From Zelopaecilomyces penicillatus (Eukaryota; Ascomycota; Sordariomycetes; Hypocreales; Pseudodiploosporaceae): a DNA stretch of 64,000 nucleotides. Below, piece after piece: positions 12,895 to 23,417 of this stretch (its first letter is position 1; every line of letters starts with the position of its first letter). Location of the stretch: NCBI GenBank assembly GCA_005765155.1, contig VCCP01000002.1, forward strand, positions 2,046,001-2,110,000. The letters are read 5' to 3'. The position numbers and the translations under genes are program-made. The notes beneath the pieces are model-generated. The model saw only the letters and a program-made list of their open reading frames with translations. It did no database searches and had not been told where the DNA came from.

Positions 12895-13400
12895 AAAATA
12901 TATTTTAAGATTAAATTAATATATTTTTAAAAGATTATAAAGATATTTAATAGATTAAATAATATAATAAATTATTTAAAAAGATTAAATTAAATTTAAA
13001 ATATTATAAGATATTTATCTTTTCTTATAATTTAGATTTTATAAAGAAAAAATAAATATCTAATTTTATAAATTAATAAATATTAAATAGTAATTTTAAT
13101 ATCTTTTTTAATTAATAATAATAAATATTATAAGTTTATTATAATTTTATTTAAAGCTTAATAATTTATATAAAATCTTTATTTTTTATAGCTATATTAA
13201 TAAAAAATAAATCTAATAATTAAAAAAAAGCAAGCTTTAATTTAGCTTTTATTTATTAATTTTATAATTTATATTTATACTTTTAATAAATAATTCTAAA
13301 ATATACTATATAAGAATATTTAAGCTAGATTTATTTATTATTTATTTAATCTAGTTTAGATTTTAATATAATAATTTATTATGTTTTAATATAAAGATAA
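12895..13400 (-). pseudogene. RIP-inactivated Ty3/gypsy reverse transcriptase of E2
   Basis: Aligns in reverse complement with the RT region of element E, including the stretch leading to the catalytic loop. Every in-frame stop I checked can be explained as CAA/CAG to TAA/TAG or TGG to TAG. Element A interrupts the element just upstream of this domain at 13,825, between the gag/protease side and RT. It cannot encode protein. Confidence 0.7.
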
Positions 13401-13824
13401 ATAATTAGTTTTCTTTTTATTAAATAATATTATAAAATTATAACCTTTTTTAAAGAATTATAATAGAATTATTATTTATTTTATAATTACTTTAAATAAA
13501 TTATTTAAAGTATTATATTTATTAAAATAATATTTATTTTATAAATATTAATAATAAAAAGTTGATTTATATTAAATATCTTTTATCTTTATTTTATAAA
13601 TAATATAATAAATATAAGTCTTATAATTATAATAATATTTATATATTTTAATTAAAAAAATTATTTTTATTATTTTTATTTTAATTAATTAATTTAAAAT
13701 TCTTTTTTTTTAATAATAAAATAAATCTATTTATATTATATTTAAAATAATTCCAAGATTTTATATATAATTAAAATAAAATCCTAGCTATTAATATTTA
13801 ATTATATTTTAATTATAAAATATA

Positions 13825-14018
13825 TATAATAGGACTAAATACCTAGATATTTAATTATAATATATAATCTAAAAGATTATTAATTATTAAAGCTTTAATA
13901 GGCTTTTATATTTAAAGGGTTAAAGAAAAAAAGATTAAACTTAAATATAAATCTTATTATTAATTAATTAATTAAAGCTATATAATCCTATTTTACTATA
14001 TTAAAAATTCCTTCTATA
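13825..14018 (+). repeat. 5' LTR of element A
   Basis: 194 bp, equal in length to the 3' LTR at 20,725-20,918, and the reverse complement of the LTRs of B and C and of the solo LTR at 4,901. Differences between copies are almost all transitions. Confidence 0.88.
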
Positions 14019-16083
14019 ATTCTTATATTTTTATTTATAATTATTTAAAATTAATAATAGCTTTTATTTATCCTATTATTAAAAGATTATCTTTATTATT
14101 AAAGGCTTTATTAGATTTTATAGCTTATTAAGAATTTAAGGCTTTAAATTAATAGAACCTAATTAATTCTTTATAATAATCTATAAAAACCTAGAATAAT
14201 ATAATAATACTTCTAGTTAAAATAATAAAAATTAAAAAGATTAATACCCTTTAACTTTATCTTTAAATAATATAAAATCTTAATATCTTTATTATAAATA
14301 TCCTAATAAAAAAAGATTATAATTTAATTAAAATTATAATAATTTAAATAATTCTTAATTAAAAGGATTAAAGATTATTAATATTAAAAATTATAATATT
14401 ATAAAAGTATTAATAATAAAAAGAAATAGATTAATAATCTTATTTAAGCCTTTTAAATAAATCTAAAATATTTAAAAAAAAAAGAATTTTAAATTATTTT
14501 AATTTTTAAAAATATAAAGAATAAATATAAATCCCTTTAATTAAATAAGATATAAAACTATATTAAAATTAAAAGAAAAAGTAAGGAAATTAATTAAGAA
14601 TACTTTTTAAAATAAAATAAAATTTATTTTAAGGATTTTATTAATTAAATAATTAAGATTTATAATACTTTTAAAAAAGCTTAATAATATAATTATTAAT
14701 TTTTTTTAGAATTCTATTTATATTTATTTAAATTAAAAGCTTATTTTATAAAAATATTTAAAAAGAAATTAATTATATAATATTTTATTAAGCTTAAATT
14801 AAGATTATAAAAGTATCTTTATTTTTATAAAGGAGTTTTTTTTAAGGATTAAAAAAAGATAATATAAAAAATAAAAAGATTTTAATATTATTTAAAAATC
14901 TAAAAAAAAGAAAAAATCCTAATTTATAAAAAGGGTTAAATAAATAATAGAAATAAACCCTTAGATAATAAATTAAAAAAGGATCCTTTTTAGGATTATA
15001 AAATAAATAAAGCTATAATAAAAATTAATTAAATTAGATTAATATATAATTAAGAATAGTTCTATATTAAAAAGGCTTTTATTAAGATTAAAAAGATTAT
15101 AAAAGTAATAAGGGCAGCTATTTATATAAAGAGAGTAATTAAGAAAATAAAAAAAGTAATTAAATAAACTATCTTATTATAATAATTTACTATATATATA
15201 ATAAAAAGGGGTATATTATATTAAATTATTTTAATTAAATTATTAATATTATTAAAATAAAAGATATTATTAAAATAGAAAAGAATAATTAATTAAAATA
15301 AAACCTTTAGCTTTAATTAAAGAGATTATTATTAAAATAATAACTTATTTTTATATATTAATAATAATAAAAAGGTAAATACTGATTAAAATATATATAG
15401 ATTTAAATATATATATTAAATTAAATCTTATTAATAAAGTATTTATAAAAGTAAATAAATTATAATAAGTATTAATAAAAAATCATTAAAGTTTTAAATA
15501 ATAAATAAATTAAAAATTCTAGTATATAATATATAAAAGATTCTATTTATTATTATAGATTTAAAAGGAATTAACTAAAGTTTTACTTAAATATATTTTT
15601 ATATTAATTAAGACCTAAGAATAAAAGATAATCTAGTATTATTAAGCTTAATTTATTTCTAAGATCTTTATATTTATTTAAATACCTATAATAGATATTA
15701 ATGATTTAAATAAAAATAAGAAAAGATTAAAATGTTATAATCTTATAAGTTTATATAAGCCTACTAAAATAAAATAATAGTTTTCTTAATTATATACCTC
15801 GTAAAATTATTATTATTAATAAATAAAGATTAAATAAATTAAATGAAAAGAAAGAAGAATTATTTAAGAAACTATAGATTATTTAAATATATTTTAAATA
15901 GATTAAATAAATATATAATTATCTTAAAAAGCTATAGATTATATAATTAATTTATTTTTAAATATTATTCCTTTTTATAATATAATTTATTCATTATTAT
16001 AAAAAGAATTAAAAGAGTTTTATATTTATCTAGATAAGAATATAAAAAAAGATTAAATTTACTTTTTTAAAAGCTTAATAAAA

Positions 16084-16450
16084 GTATTAATTCTCTTTAT
16101 TTTAAAAAAGAATAAAATATTATATTTAGATATAGATTATTAAAGATTTAATAAGATTATAAAGAAGAATTATTATATATTATCTTTTATTTTAAAAATC
16201 CTAGATTAAATTATAAATATAGAATTCTTTATAAAGATTAATATAAAGAATATATATTATTATATTAGAATTAAAAAAGAGGATAAATAAAAAATAATAT
16301 TTTAAATCTATTATAGATATTATAAATACTTAATAATACTTTTTAAATTAATTAATATATTAATAATATTTTAATATTATATTTATTAAGCTTTAAAGGA
16401 ATTTATTAATATAATATATATTATATATTTAAATAATATTTTAACTTTTT
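16084..16450 (+). pseudogene. RIP-inactivated reverse transcriptase of element A
   Basis: Reading stops as mutated Gln/Trp/Arg codons, the frame shows the Ty3/gypsy RT order: an L-F-x-L-K-K block (about 16,095-16,115), then D-Y-x-x-L/F-N-K (about 16,130-16,155) and K-N-Y/R-Y. Next comes an R-I-K-E-D/G block (about 16,265-16,290), and the catalytic Y-x-D/N-D/N-I-L-x-x loop at about 16,425-16,450. TAA and TAG stops interrupt it throughout, so it is non-functional. Confidence 0.75.
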
Positions 16451-19183
16451 TTAAAATAAAAGAAAAGTATATATAATAGATTAAATAGATTTTTAATAGA
16501 TTATAAATTATAAAGCCTTTTATAATTCTAAAGAAATATTATTTTTATTAAATAAAAATAGATTTTTTAGGGTTTATTTTATTTAAAAAAGAAATCTTAA
16601 TAGATCTTTAATATATTATAATTATTTTAAAATAATAATAATTAAAAATCTATTTAAAAATATAAATCTTTTTAAGCTTTTATAATTTTTATAAATGATT
16701 TATTTATAAATACTTTAAAATTATAATATTATAAATTATACTTTTAAAGAATAATAAGAATAATAAAAAGCTAGAAAAAGTATAGTTAACTATAATTAAA
16801 TACCTAATATTTAAATAATTATAAAAAGCCTTTTAAAAAGCCTTATTATTTAAATATTTTAATTTATAATTATAAATTTATTTTAAAACTAATATCTTTC
16901 AATTTATAATAATAGAAATTATATTATAATAAAATAATAAAAATAAATAATATTTAATTATCTTTTAATTAAGAAAATATATTAAAATAAAAATAAATTA
17001 TAAAATATTTAATTAAGAAATATTTATTATTATTTATTTATTTAAATATTAATAAAAGTATATTAAAAAAATAATAAAATAAATAAAGATTTTAATTAAT
17101 TATTAAAATCTTTAATCCTTTATAAATTAGATTAAGCTATTAAAAAGATAAATAAGATAATCTATAATATTAATATTATATAACTTTATTATTATATATT
17201 AACTAAAGAAATCTAATCCTATATATAAGCTATTAAAAAGACTAGATTATAAAAATAAAGCCTTATTAAATAATAATCTACTTTTTATATTATAAAATAA
17301 GATAATTAAATTTATAAAGATTTAAATTAAATCTATTAAAATATTAATAAATATCTAAAATAATAAAAATAAAAGGCTCCTAAACTTAACTAGATTAATT
17401 AAATAAATTAAATAAATTATTAATAAAGAATAATAAATATCTATATATATAACTTAAATAGCCTTTTATATAAAGATTATATTTAATAAATAAGCCTTAA
17501 TTCCTTTAATAATATTTATTAAAAAGATATAAGATAAAGATAAAAAGATATTAAAATAAGAGATTATATTAATAAAATAAAAAGATAAAAAAAAGAATAT
17601 TATATAATTAATAAATATATAAAGCTTAATTAAATATTAAAACTATATTTATATCTTTAAGAAAATCTTATTAAAAAGTAAAATATTATAACTCTATTTT
17701 AATAATCCTTATATAAAGTATTTTAATATAAATTAAATTCTTAAGCTTTTATAATATAAATTCTATTAATATTTTATAGATTAAAGGATTAAGGAGTATA
17801 TTATTAATTATAATACTTATTAAGTAATAATATTATAATATTATTATTTATATAAATATCTTAATTTTCTATTAAAACTAAATTAATCTTAAATAGAAAT
17901 ATTTATAGCTTTTATTATAAGACTTTTATTTATTATATTTAATAAAAAAGATATAGATATAATCTTAATAATTATAAATTAATATATAAAGTATTATCTA
18001 TTTTTTTTATAAATATAATTATTATTATAATAGATCTTATAAAATTATTTTATTAAAAGATAAAATTAAAGTATAAGGTATTAAAAGGTATTATATTAAA
18101 TAAAGGCTTTACTTTTATAAATAAATTCTAATTAAAACTTTATTATATATTCTAAATAAAAAGAAAGCTTTTAATAATATTTTACCTTTAAATTAATAAA
18201 TAAATAGAATAAATAAATTAAATACTAAAATACTATCTATATTATTTTTTAATAAAAGAATAAATAATATAAATAAAGCTTCTTTAAATAGTATAATTTA
18301 CCTATATATTAGTTATATTTATAATAATTAGCTTCTTTTTTAATAAAGTATTATTTAATTATAAACCAGGCTTTTTAAATATTAAAGATAATATTATAAA
18401 AAGAAAGATATTAATAATATAAAATTAATTAAAGAAATTAATAAAAATATAAGAAATATTAATAAAATATTAATAATAAATAATTAAAAGCTTAATAAGA
18501 AATTATAATAAATTATATATATTCTTAATATTATAGAAAAGGGATATAATTATATTAAATATAATAAATCTATATTTAAAGATAAAAAGAAAATTAATAT
18601 TAAGATTTATTAATTTATTTTAAATCCTATAAAGAATTAAAATATAAATATATTAATTAATATTATTTAAGTAATATTTATAGATTTATAATATATTTTA
18701 TATTAATCTATTAAAACTATAAATATAATAAATAAAAAATATTAATAATAGCTTATTAATATTAAAATTAAAAGATAAAGAAAAATTAAAGATTAAAAAA
18801 TTAAAGGAGAATTATACTATTTAATTAAATAATTAAATTAATCTTTAAAATATAATTAATAGATTTTAATTAATAAAATAAATACTTTAAAGCTAATAAA
18901 AGTATTTAAAAAAAATTAAATAAAAAAAAATATAAATTAAATAAAGGTATAATATAATAGGATAAAAATATTATAAAGTTATAATTATAAATAAAAAGAA
19001 TTTAAAAGTTATATAATAAAGAATAATATTTATTTTATACCTTTTAACCTATTATAAATAAATAATAAAAAGATAGGGAAGAGATATAAATAATATAATA
19101 AAAAGCCTTTTATTATAAAATAAAATCAGAAATTAAAAACTAGAGTTAATAGCTTAATAATATATTAATAAACCCTAAGCTAT

Positions 19184-19575
19184 TTTAATGGCTGGGTTAA
19201 ATATACCCCCTTACTAGTTGATTAAACTATAGCTATATAAGCTGCACTTAGGGGGATTGAACTGTATAAGTAGATAGGCCATACCCAGGCTATTTGAATG
19301 GGCAGATATCATCGAATTTAAGTTTTTTCCCCCCCTTCTACCCAAGAATTTTCTAGTATATTTAAAAGACTAGCTATTAAAAAGCTATCTTCTTTATCTG
19401 ATTAGTTATAGGATAATTAATTGATCCCTTAAGTTCAATTTATTATATCGCTGCTTTATAGCTTTTCTTACCTATTCAATCCTTATGGACTATGCTGGCT
19501 ATGCAATTACCTAAAATCATCCTGTAGTTCTATAGGTGGTATTGGTGTTATTATATGTGTTTTCCCCTTATTAAA
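19184..19575. mobile_element. 392-bp un-RIPed insertion in element A, TSD CTAT
   Basis: A compositionally distinct island with CpA, TpG and CpG dinucleotides, absent from the equivalent site of element B (24,558-24,570). B reads AAGCTATATCTAT in reverse complement; A reads AAGCTAT, then the insert, then CTATATCTAT. The insert is therefore flanked by CTAT on both sides. It begins TTTAATGGCTGGG and ends CCCCTTATTAAA, sharing a perfect 6-bp inverted terminus (TTTAAT). An internal imperfect inverted repeat (about 19,184-19,200 with 19,284-19,306) suggests a foldback. There is no ORF. It is best described as a small non-autonomous DNA element; the family is unknown. Confidence 0.72.
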
Positions 19576-20724
19576 CTATATCTATTTAAAACTAAATAAT
19601 TATATATACTTAAACTTATTATTAAGCTTATCTAATATTAATTTATTTTCTTATATTATAGCAGTAATAATAATATAAGCTATATATTTAATATATTATT
19701 AAGATATAAAGCTAGTATTTATTTAAATAAGATAAAGGCTTTATATAGCCTTTTATTTAATTAAATTAATATAATATAAAGCTTTAAAACTTATCTATTA
19801 AGCTTAAATAATCTATTATTAAATTAATACTAAAATATAAATAAAATATTTATAGATTTACTTAAATATTCTATTATTTTTAAGGGTAGAGTTATTAAAT
19901 AGTTAATAATATTTAATAAGCTTTCTTTTTCTTTTTATAGATTTATTAGTTTTAATTTAGGCCTTAATAAAGCTAGTAATATTATAAACCTAATAATATA
20001 TAATCTTAATTAATTTAAAGGTATAATAAAATTTAAGTAATATATTAATAATTTATTAAATAAATTTATTTATAAAAATAAAAAAGCTATTCTTATTAAA
20101 ATTATTATTTTTATTAAGGATATATATATTTAGTATTATATTTAAAAAATTAAATATATTATTTATTTTTTAAGTATTATTTAATATAAGGATTATAGAT
20201 TTAAATATTATTAAACTATTAATAAAACCTATTTAAATAATATAGATTAATATATTATTAATAGATATTATTCCTATTATTATACTATTAATAATATATT
20301 AATTTAGTATTAATAAATAAATACTAGATTAGTATTATCTTATTAGGCTTAATCTACTCTTTTATTATTTTAATATCTATTACTATAATTATTTATATAT
20401 AATATATATATTATATATATTCTATAATAATTAGCTTTATATAATCTAATTATTTTATAATTATATAAATTTAAATAATAAATCTTTTAAAAGGGATAAT
20501 AATATAATAAAGAGATAATAAAATAATAATAAAATAAAAAAGATAAATAAAAAAGATATAATAAAAGATATAATTATAAATAAATAAAAAGAATATAATA
20601 AATCTAAGTTCTAAGAAAATAAGGATTTTAAAATAATAAAATAATAATAATAAAGAAAATCTATTATAAAGTAATAGATATATAATTAAGGTATTAGAAT
20701 ATTACCTTTAAAGGAGAAAATAAT

Positions 20725-20918
20725 TATAAAAAGATTAAATATCTAGGTATTTAATTATAATATATAATCTTAAAAACTATTAATTATTAAGGCTTTAATA
20801 GCCTTTTATACCTAAAGGGTTAAAGAAAAAAAGATTTAACTTAAATATAAGTTTTATTATTAATTAATTAATTAAAGTTATATAATCCTATTTAATTATA
20901 AAAAGAATTCCTTTTATA
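20725..20918 (+). repeat. 3' LTR of element A
   Basis: 194 bp, preceded by the purine tract AAAGGAGAAAATAAT (about 20,710-20,724) and followed by the ATATA TSD. Pairs with the LTR at 13,825-14,018. Confidence 0.88.
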
Positions 20919-21644
20919 ATATATCTTATAATCCTTAATTAATCCTATTATAATATTAAATATATATAATTTTAAAAGATATTAAATTTAATCTTATTAA
21001 ATTATTTATTTATTAATTATATTATAATATTTATATTTTAAATTATTTTATATATTTATAAATATAATAGAATTTAAGAAAATAAAAATAAAAAATAAAT
21101 ATTTATTTAATTTAAATTTAATATTTTATTCTTTTATTTATTATAATTTAATATTAATCTTTTTTAAAATTATTATATAATTAATTTACCTTTAAATAAG
21201 ATTTTATTAAAAAATAAATTATCTTTTTTATTTTTTAAATTAAAATTAAATAATATATTAAAATTAATAATATTAATATTAATAAGATATTATAATTATA
21301 TTAGATAATATTAAGCTTATAAATATTCTTATTTTTTATATTAAATATAATTTCTTTTTTCTTATTTAATATTTTAATTAAAATCTATTTTATAATTAAT
21401 TAAATATTTTTAATAAAAATAATTTAATTCTTTTTTTAATCTTTTTTATATTTTATATAATATTTAATTATAATTATTATAATAGTATTAATTATTAATA
21501 TATATTTATTAATTTAAATAAAAATAATTATATATAAAATAAGATATTTATTTTTTTAATTAAAATATTTTAAGTTTTATAATAATTTAATAATAATAAA
21601 ATATAATTTTAATATAATTAATATAAAAGATACTTTAATTTAAA

Positions 21645-22212
21645 TATAAAGAGATTAAAAATAATATAATTTAATTTAATAGATTATTATACTAAAAGAT
21701 AAAAGATCTATTAATATTAATAATTTATATTAATATTATACCTTATAATAACTTATAAAGTATAGGCCTAGCTTATATAGAAATCCTATTATAACTATCC
21801 CTTTTTTTATAAATAACTTAACTCTAAGTTACTATATATTTATAAGATTAATCTAGATTTTCCTATTACTATTTTATTAAGCTATAAATATCTTATCCCT
21901 TAATATATTATCTAGCCTTTATTAATATAATATATATATAATAAGCTATTATACACCCCTAAGGCTAAAGCTTTATAAGCTAGCTGATTTAGTATTTATA
22001 TAATTCAAACCCTTAACTCTATAATAAATACTAAGCTATTAATTTATAAATTATTAATATAATTATAATAGGATTAAAAATAATATAACTTAATTTAATA
22101 GATTATTATATTAAAAGATAAAAGATCTATTAATATTAGTAATTTATATTGATATTATACCTTATAATAGCTTATAAAGTAAGGGCCTAGCTTATATAAA
22201 AATCCTATTATA
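21645..22212 (-). mobile_element. 568-bp miniature LTR element (TRIM-like), TSD TTAAA
   Basis: Two direct repeats of exactly 149 bp (21,645-21,793 and 22,064-22,212) enclose 270 bp with no coding potential. The second repeat has inverted termini (TATAATAGGATT and AATCCTATTATA), as expected for RIPed TG...CA LTR ends. Both flanks carry TTAAA (21,640-21,644 and 22,213-22,217). The paralogous position in E1 (near 3,790-3,815) lacks the element and has one copy of the target. On the minus strand a purine tract (AAAAAAAGGGATAGT) precedes the left repeat, suggesting minus orientation. It must depend on an autonomous element for movement. Confidence 0.85.
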
Positions 22213-22854
22213 TTAAATAAATATTTTATATTTAATAATTAAATATATAATAAAATTTAATTAATTTTATTAAATTATATTATATTTAATTATTTATTAT
22301 TATAAATTTTTATTTAAAATATATAAAAAAAAGAAAAAAAGCTTATTAAGATATTATTTAATATATTTTAATTTTATTTAAATTATAATCTTATAATAAG
22401 AATTATAAAATATTAATATTATATATTTTAAAAGCTTATTTAAATTATATATTTAATTTAATTTATTAATTAAATAAAACTTTTAAATATACTTTTAAAA
22501 GAATATTAATATATTATTTTAAATAATTTTTTATTAATTCTTATATTATTTTATAAAATCTTTATTAATAATAAATTTATAATAAATAATTAAAAATTTA
22601 ATTAAAAATTAATTTTATTATTATTAATAATTAAAATAAAAATATATATATATATTTAAAAAAAATTAATTTTATTATTAATTTTATATTTTTAATTAAT
22701 AATTTATATTTTTATATAAAACTTTTTTTTTTAATTAATTATATAAATCCTTAAAGTTAAATAAAATAGATTATTAATATTTTAATATAAATAATTATTT
22801 TATTTTAAAGGATATATCTTTTTTTTAATAAGATATAAAATAGAATTTATTAAA

Positions 22855-23012
22855 TATAATAAATTAATCTTATAATTATTAAAAATAATATTAATAAATT
22901 TAAAAAGAGTGAGAAATCTTTATTTTAATCTCTTTTTTTATATTAATAAAGCCTGATCTAGGCCTATTTTATCTTTATCTAAGGCTTAAGATTAAGCTTA
23001 AATCTATAATAA
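22855..23012 (-). repeat. 5' LTR of family 2 copy E2
   Basis: Reverse complement of the family 2 LTR, shortened by small deletions. It is directly preceded (22,735-22,854) by sequence matching the family 2 5' leader at 51,631-51,760. Confidence 0.78.
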
Positions 23013-23030
23013 TTATATTAATATTTTTAT

Positions 23031-23222
23031 ATTAAATATAATTTAAAATATTAAATATAATTTAAAATATTAAATATATTTTAAAATATAAAAAATAAAT
23101 AAATATAATATTAAATTTATATATATTTATATATATATACTATCTTTATATATATATATATATATATATTATCTTTTTATATATATATATATATATTTAT
23201 AATCTTTTTATATATATATATA
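23031..23222. repeat. 19-bp tandem repeat and TA-rich minisatellite at the left edge of B
   Basis: Three 19-bp units (start 23,031, 23,050, 23,069) are followed by alternating (TA)n blocks separated by CTATCTTTT-like spacers (about 23,120-23,222). The same (TA)n plus CTTTTTA pattern resumes directly right of element B (29,980-30,030), so B interrupted one continuous array. Confidence 0.85.
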
Positions 23223-23417
23223 TATAAAGGGAATTCTAGGTATAGCTAGATAGGATTATATAGCTTCTATTAATTAATTAATAATAAGACTTATACTTAA
23301 GCTAAGTTATTTTTTCTTTATACCCTTTAGGTATAAATAGTTATTAAAGCCTAGATAATTAATAATCTTCTAGGTTATATATTATAATTAGATACCTAGG
23401 TATTTAATCCTATTATA
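23223..23417 (-). repeat. 3' LTR of element B
   Basis: 195 bp, equal in length to 29,785-29,979. Begins TATAAAGGGAATTC and ends AATCCTATTATA, with the polypurine tract (pyrimidine-rich on +) immediately to its right. Confidence 0.88.

Larger units (their letters stand above)
13825..20918 (+). mobile_element. Family 1 Ty3/gypsy element A, inserted in E2, TSD ATATA
   Basis: Both LTRs are 194 bp (13,825-14,018 and 20,725-20,918) and start TATAATAGG or TATAAAAAG, consistent with RIPed TG...CA termini. ATATA flanks both sides (13,820-13,824 and 20,919-20,923). A purine tract AAAGGAGAAAATAAT precedes the 3' LTR. The order is a gag-like region (about 14,200-15,200), RT (16,084-16,450), then RNase H/integrase (to about 19,100). 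After integrase comes an extra sense-strand reading frame of about 1.1 kb (19,590-20,700). A 392-bp un-RIPed insert sits at 19,184. Without it A is about 6.70 kb, matching B (6.76 kb). Confidence 0.85.
8677..23012 (-). mobile_element. Family 2 chromovirus copy E2, split by element A
   Basis: A minus-strand family 2 element in two parts, 8,677-13,824 and 20,919-23,012. A family 2 LTR lies at each end (about 8,677-8,847 and 22,855-23,012). The reverse-transcriptase region is clear: 12,895-13,090 aligns base for base, apart from transitions, with the reverse complement of about 53,840-54,035 in element E. The gag side (22,240-22,854) aligns with 51,640-52,240 of E. Removing A and the miniature element leaves about 6.7 kb, close to the 7,093 bp of E. 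The part just right of the left LTR (8,848 to about 12,700) was not confidently aligned to E, so continuity there is inferred. More heavily RIPed than E. Confidence 0.72.

Noticed and set aside
19230..19330. GTTCAATCCCC-like word on the minus strand of the 392-bp insert, suggesting a tRNA-derived SINE
   Set aside because: There is no convincing A box at the right distance and no cloverleaf. The TSD (4 bp) and TTTAAT inverted ends fit a small DNA element better.
21990..22045. tRNA-like A-box (TAGCTTAGTA) and B-box (GGGTTTGAATT) on the minus strand inside the miniature LTR element
   Set aside because: Spacing is about right for a tRNA promoter, but the acceptor and T stems do not pair. Given RIP and the AT bias I cannot separate a decayed tRNA-derived head from chance, so no tRNA is called.
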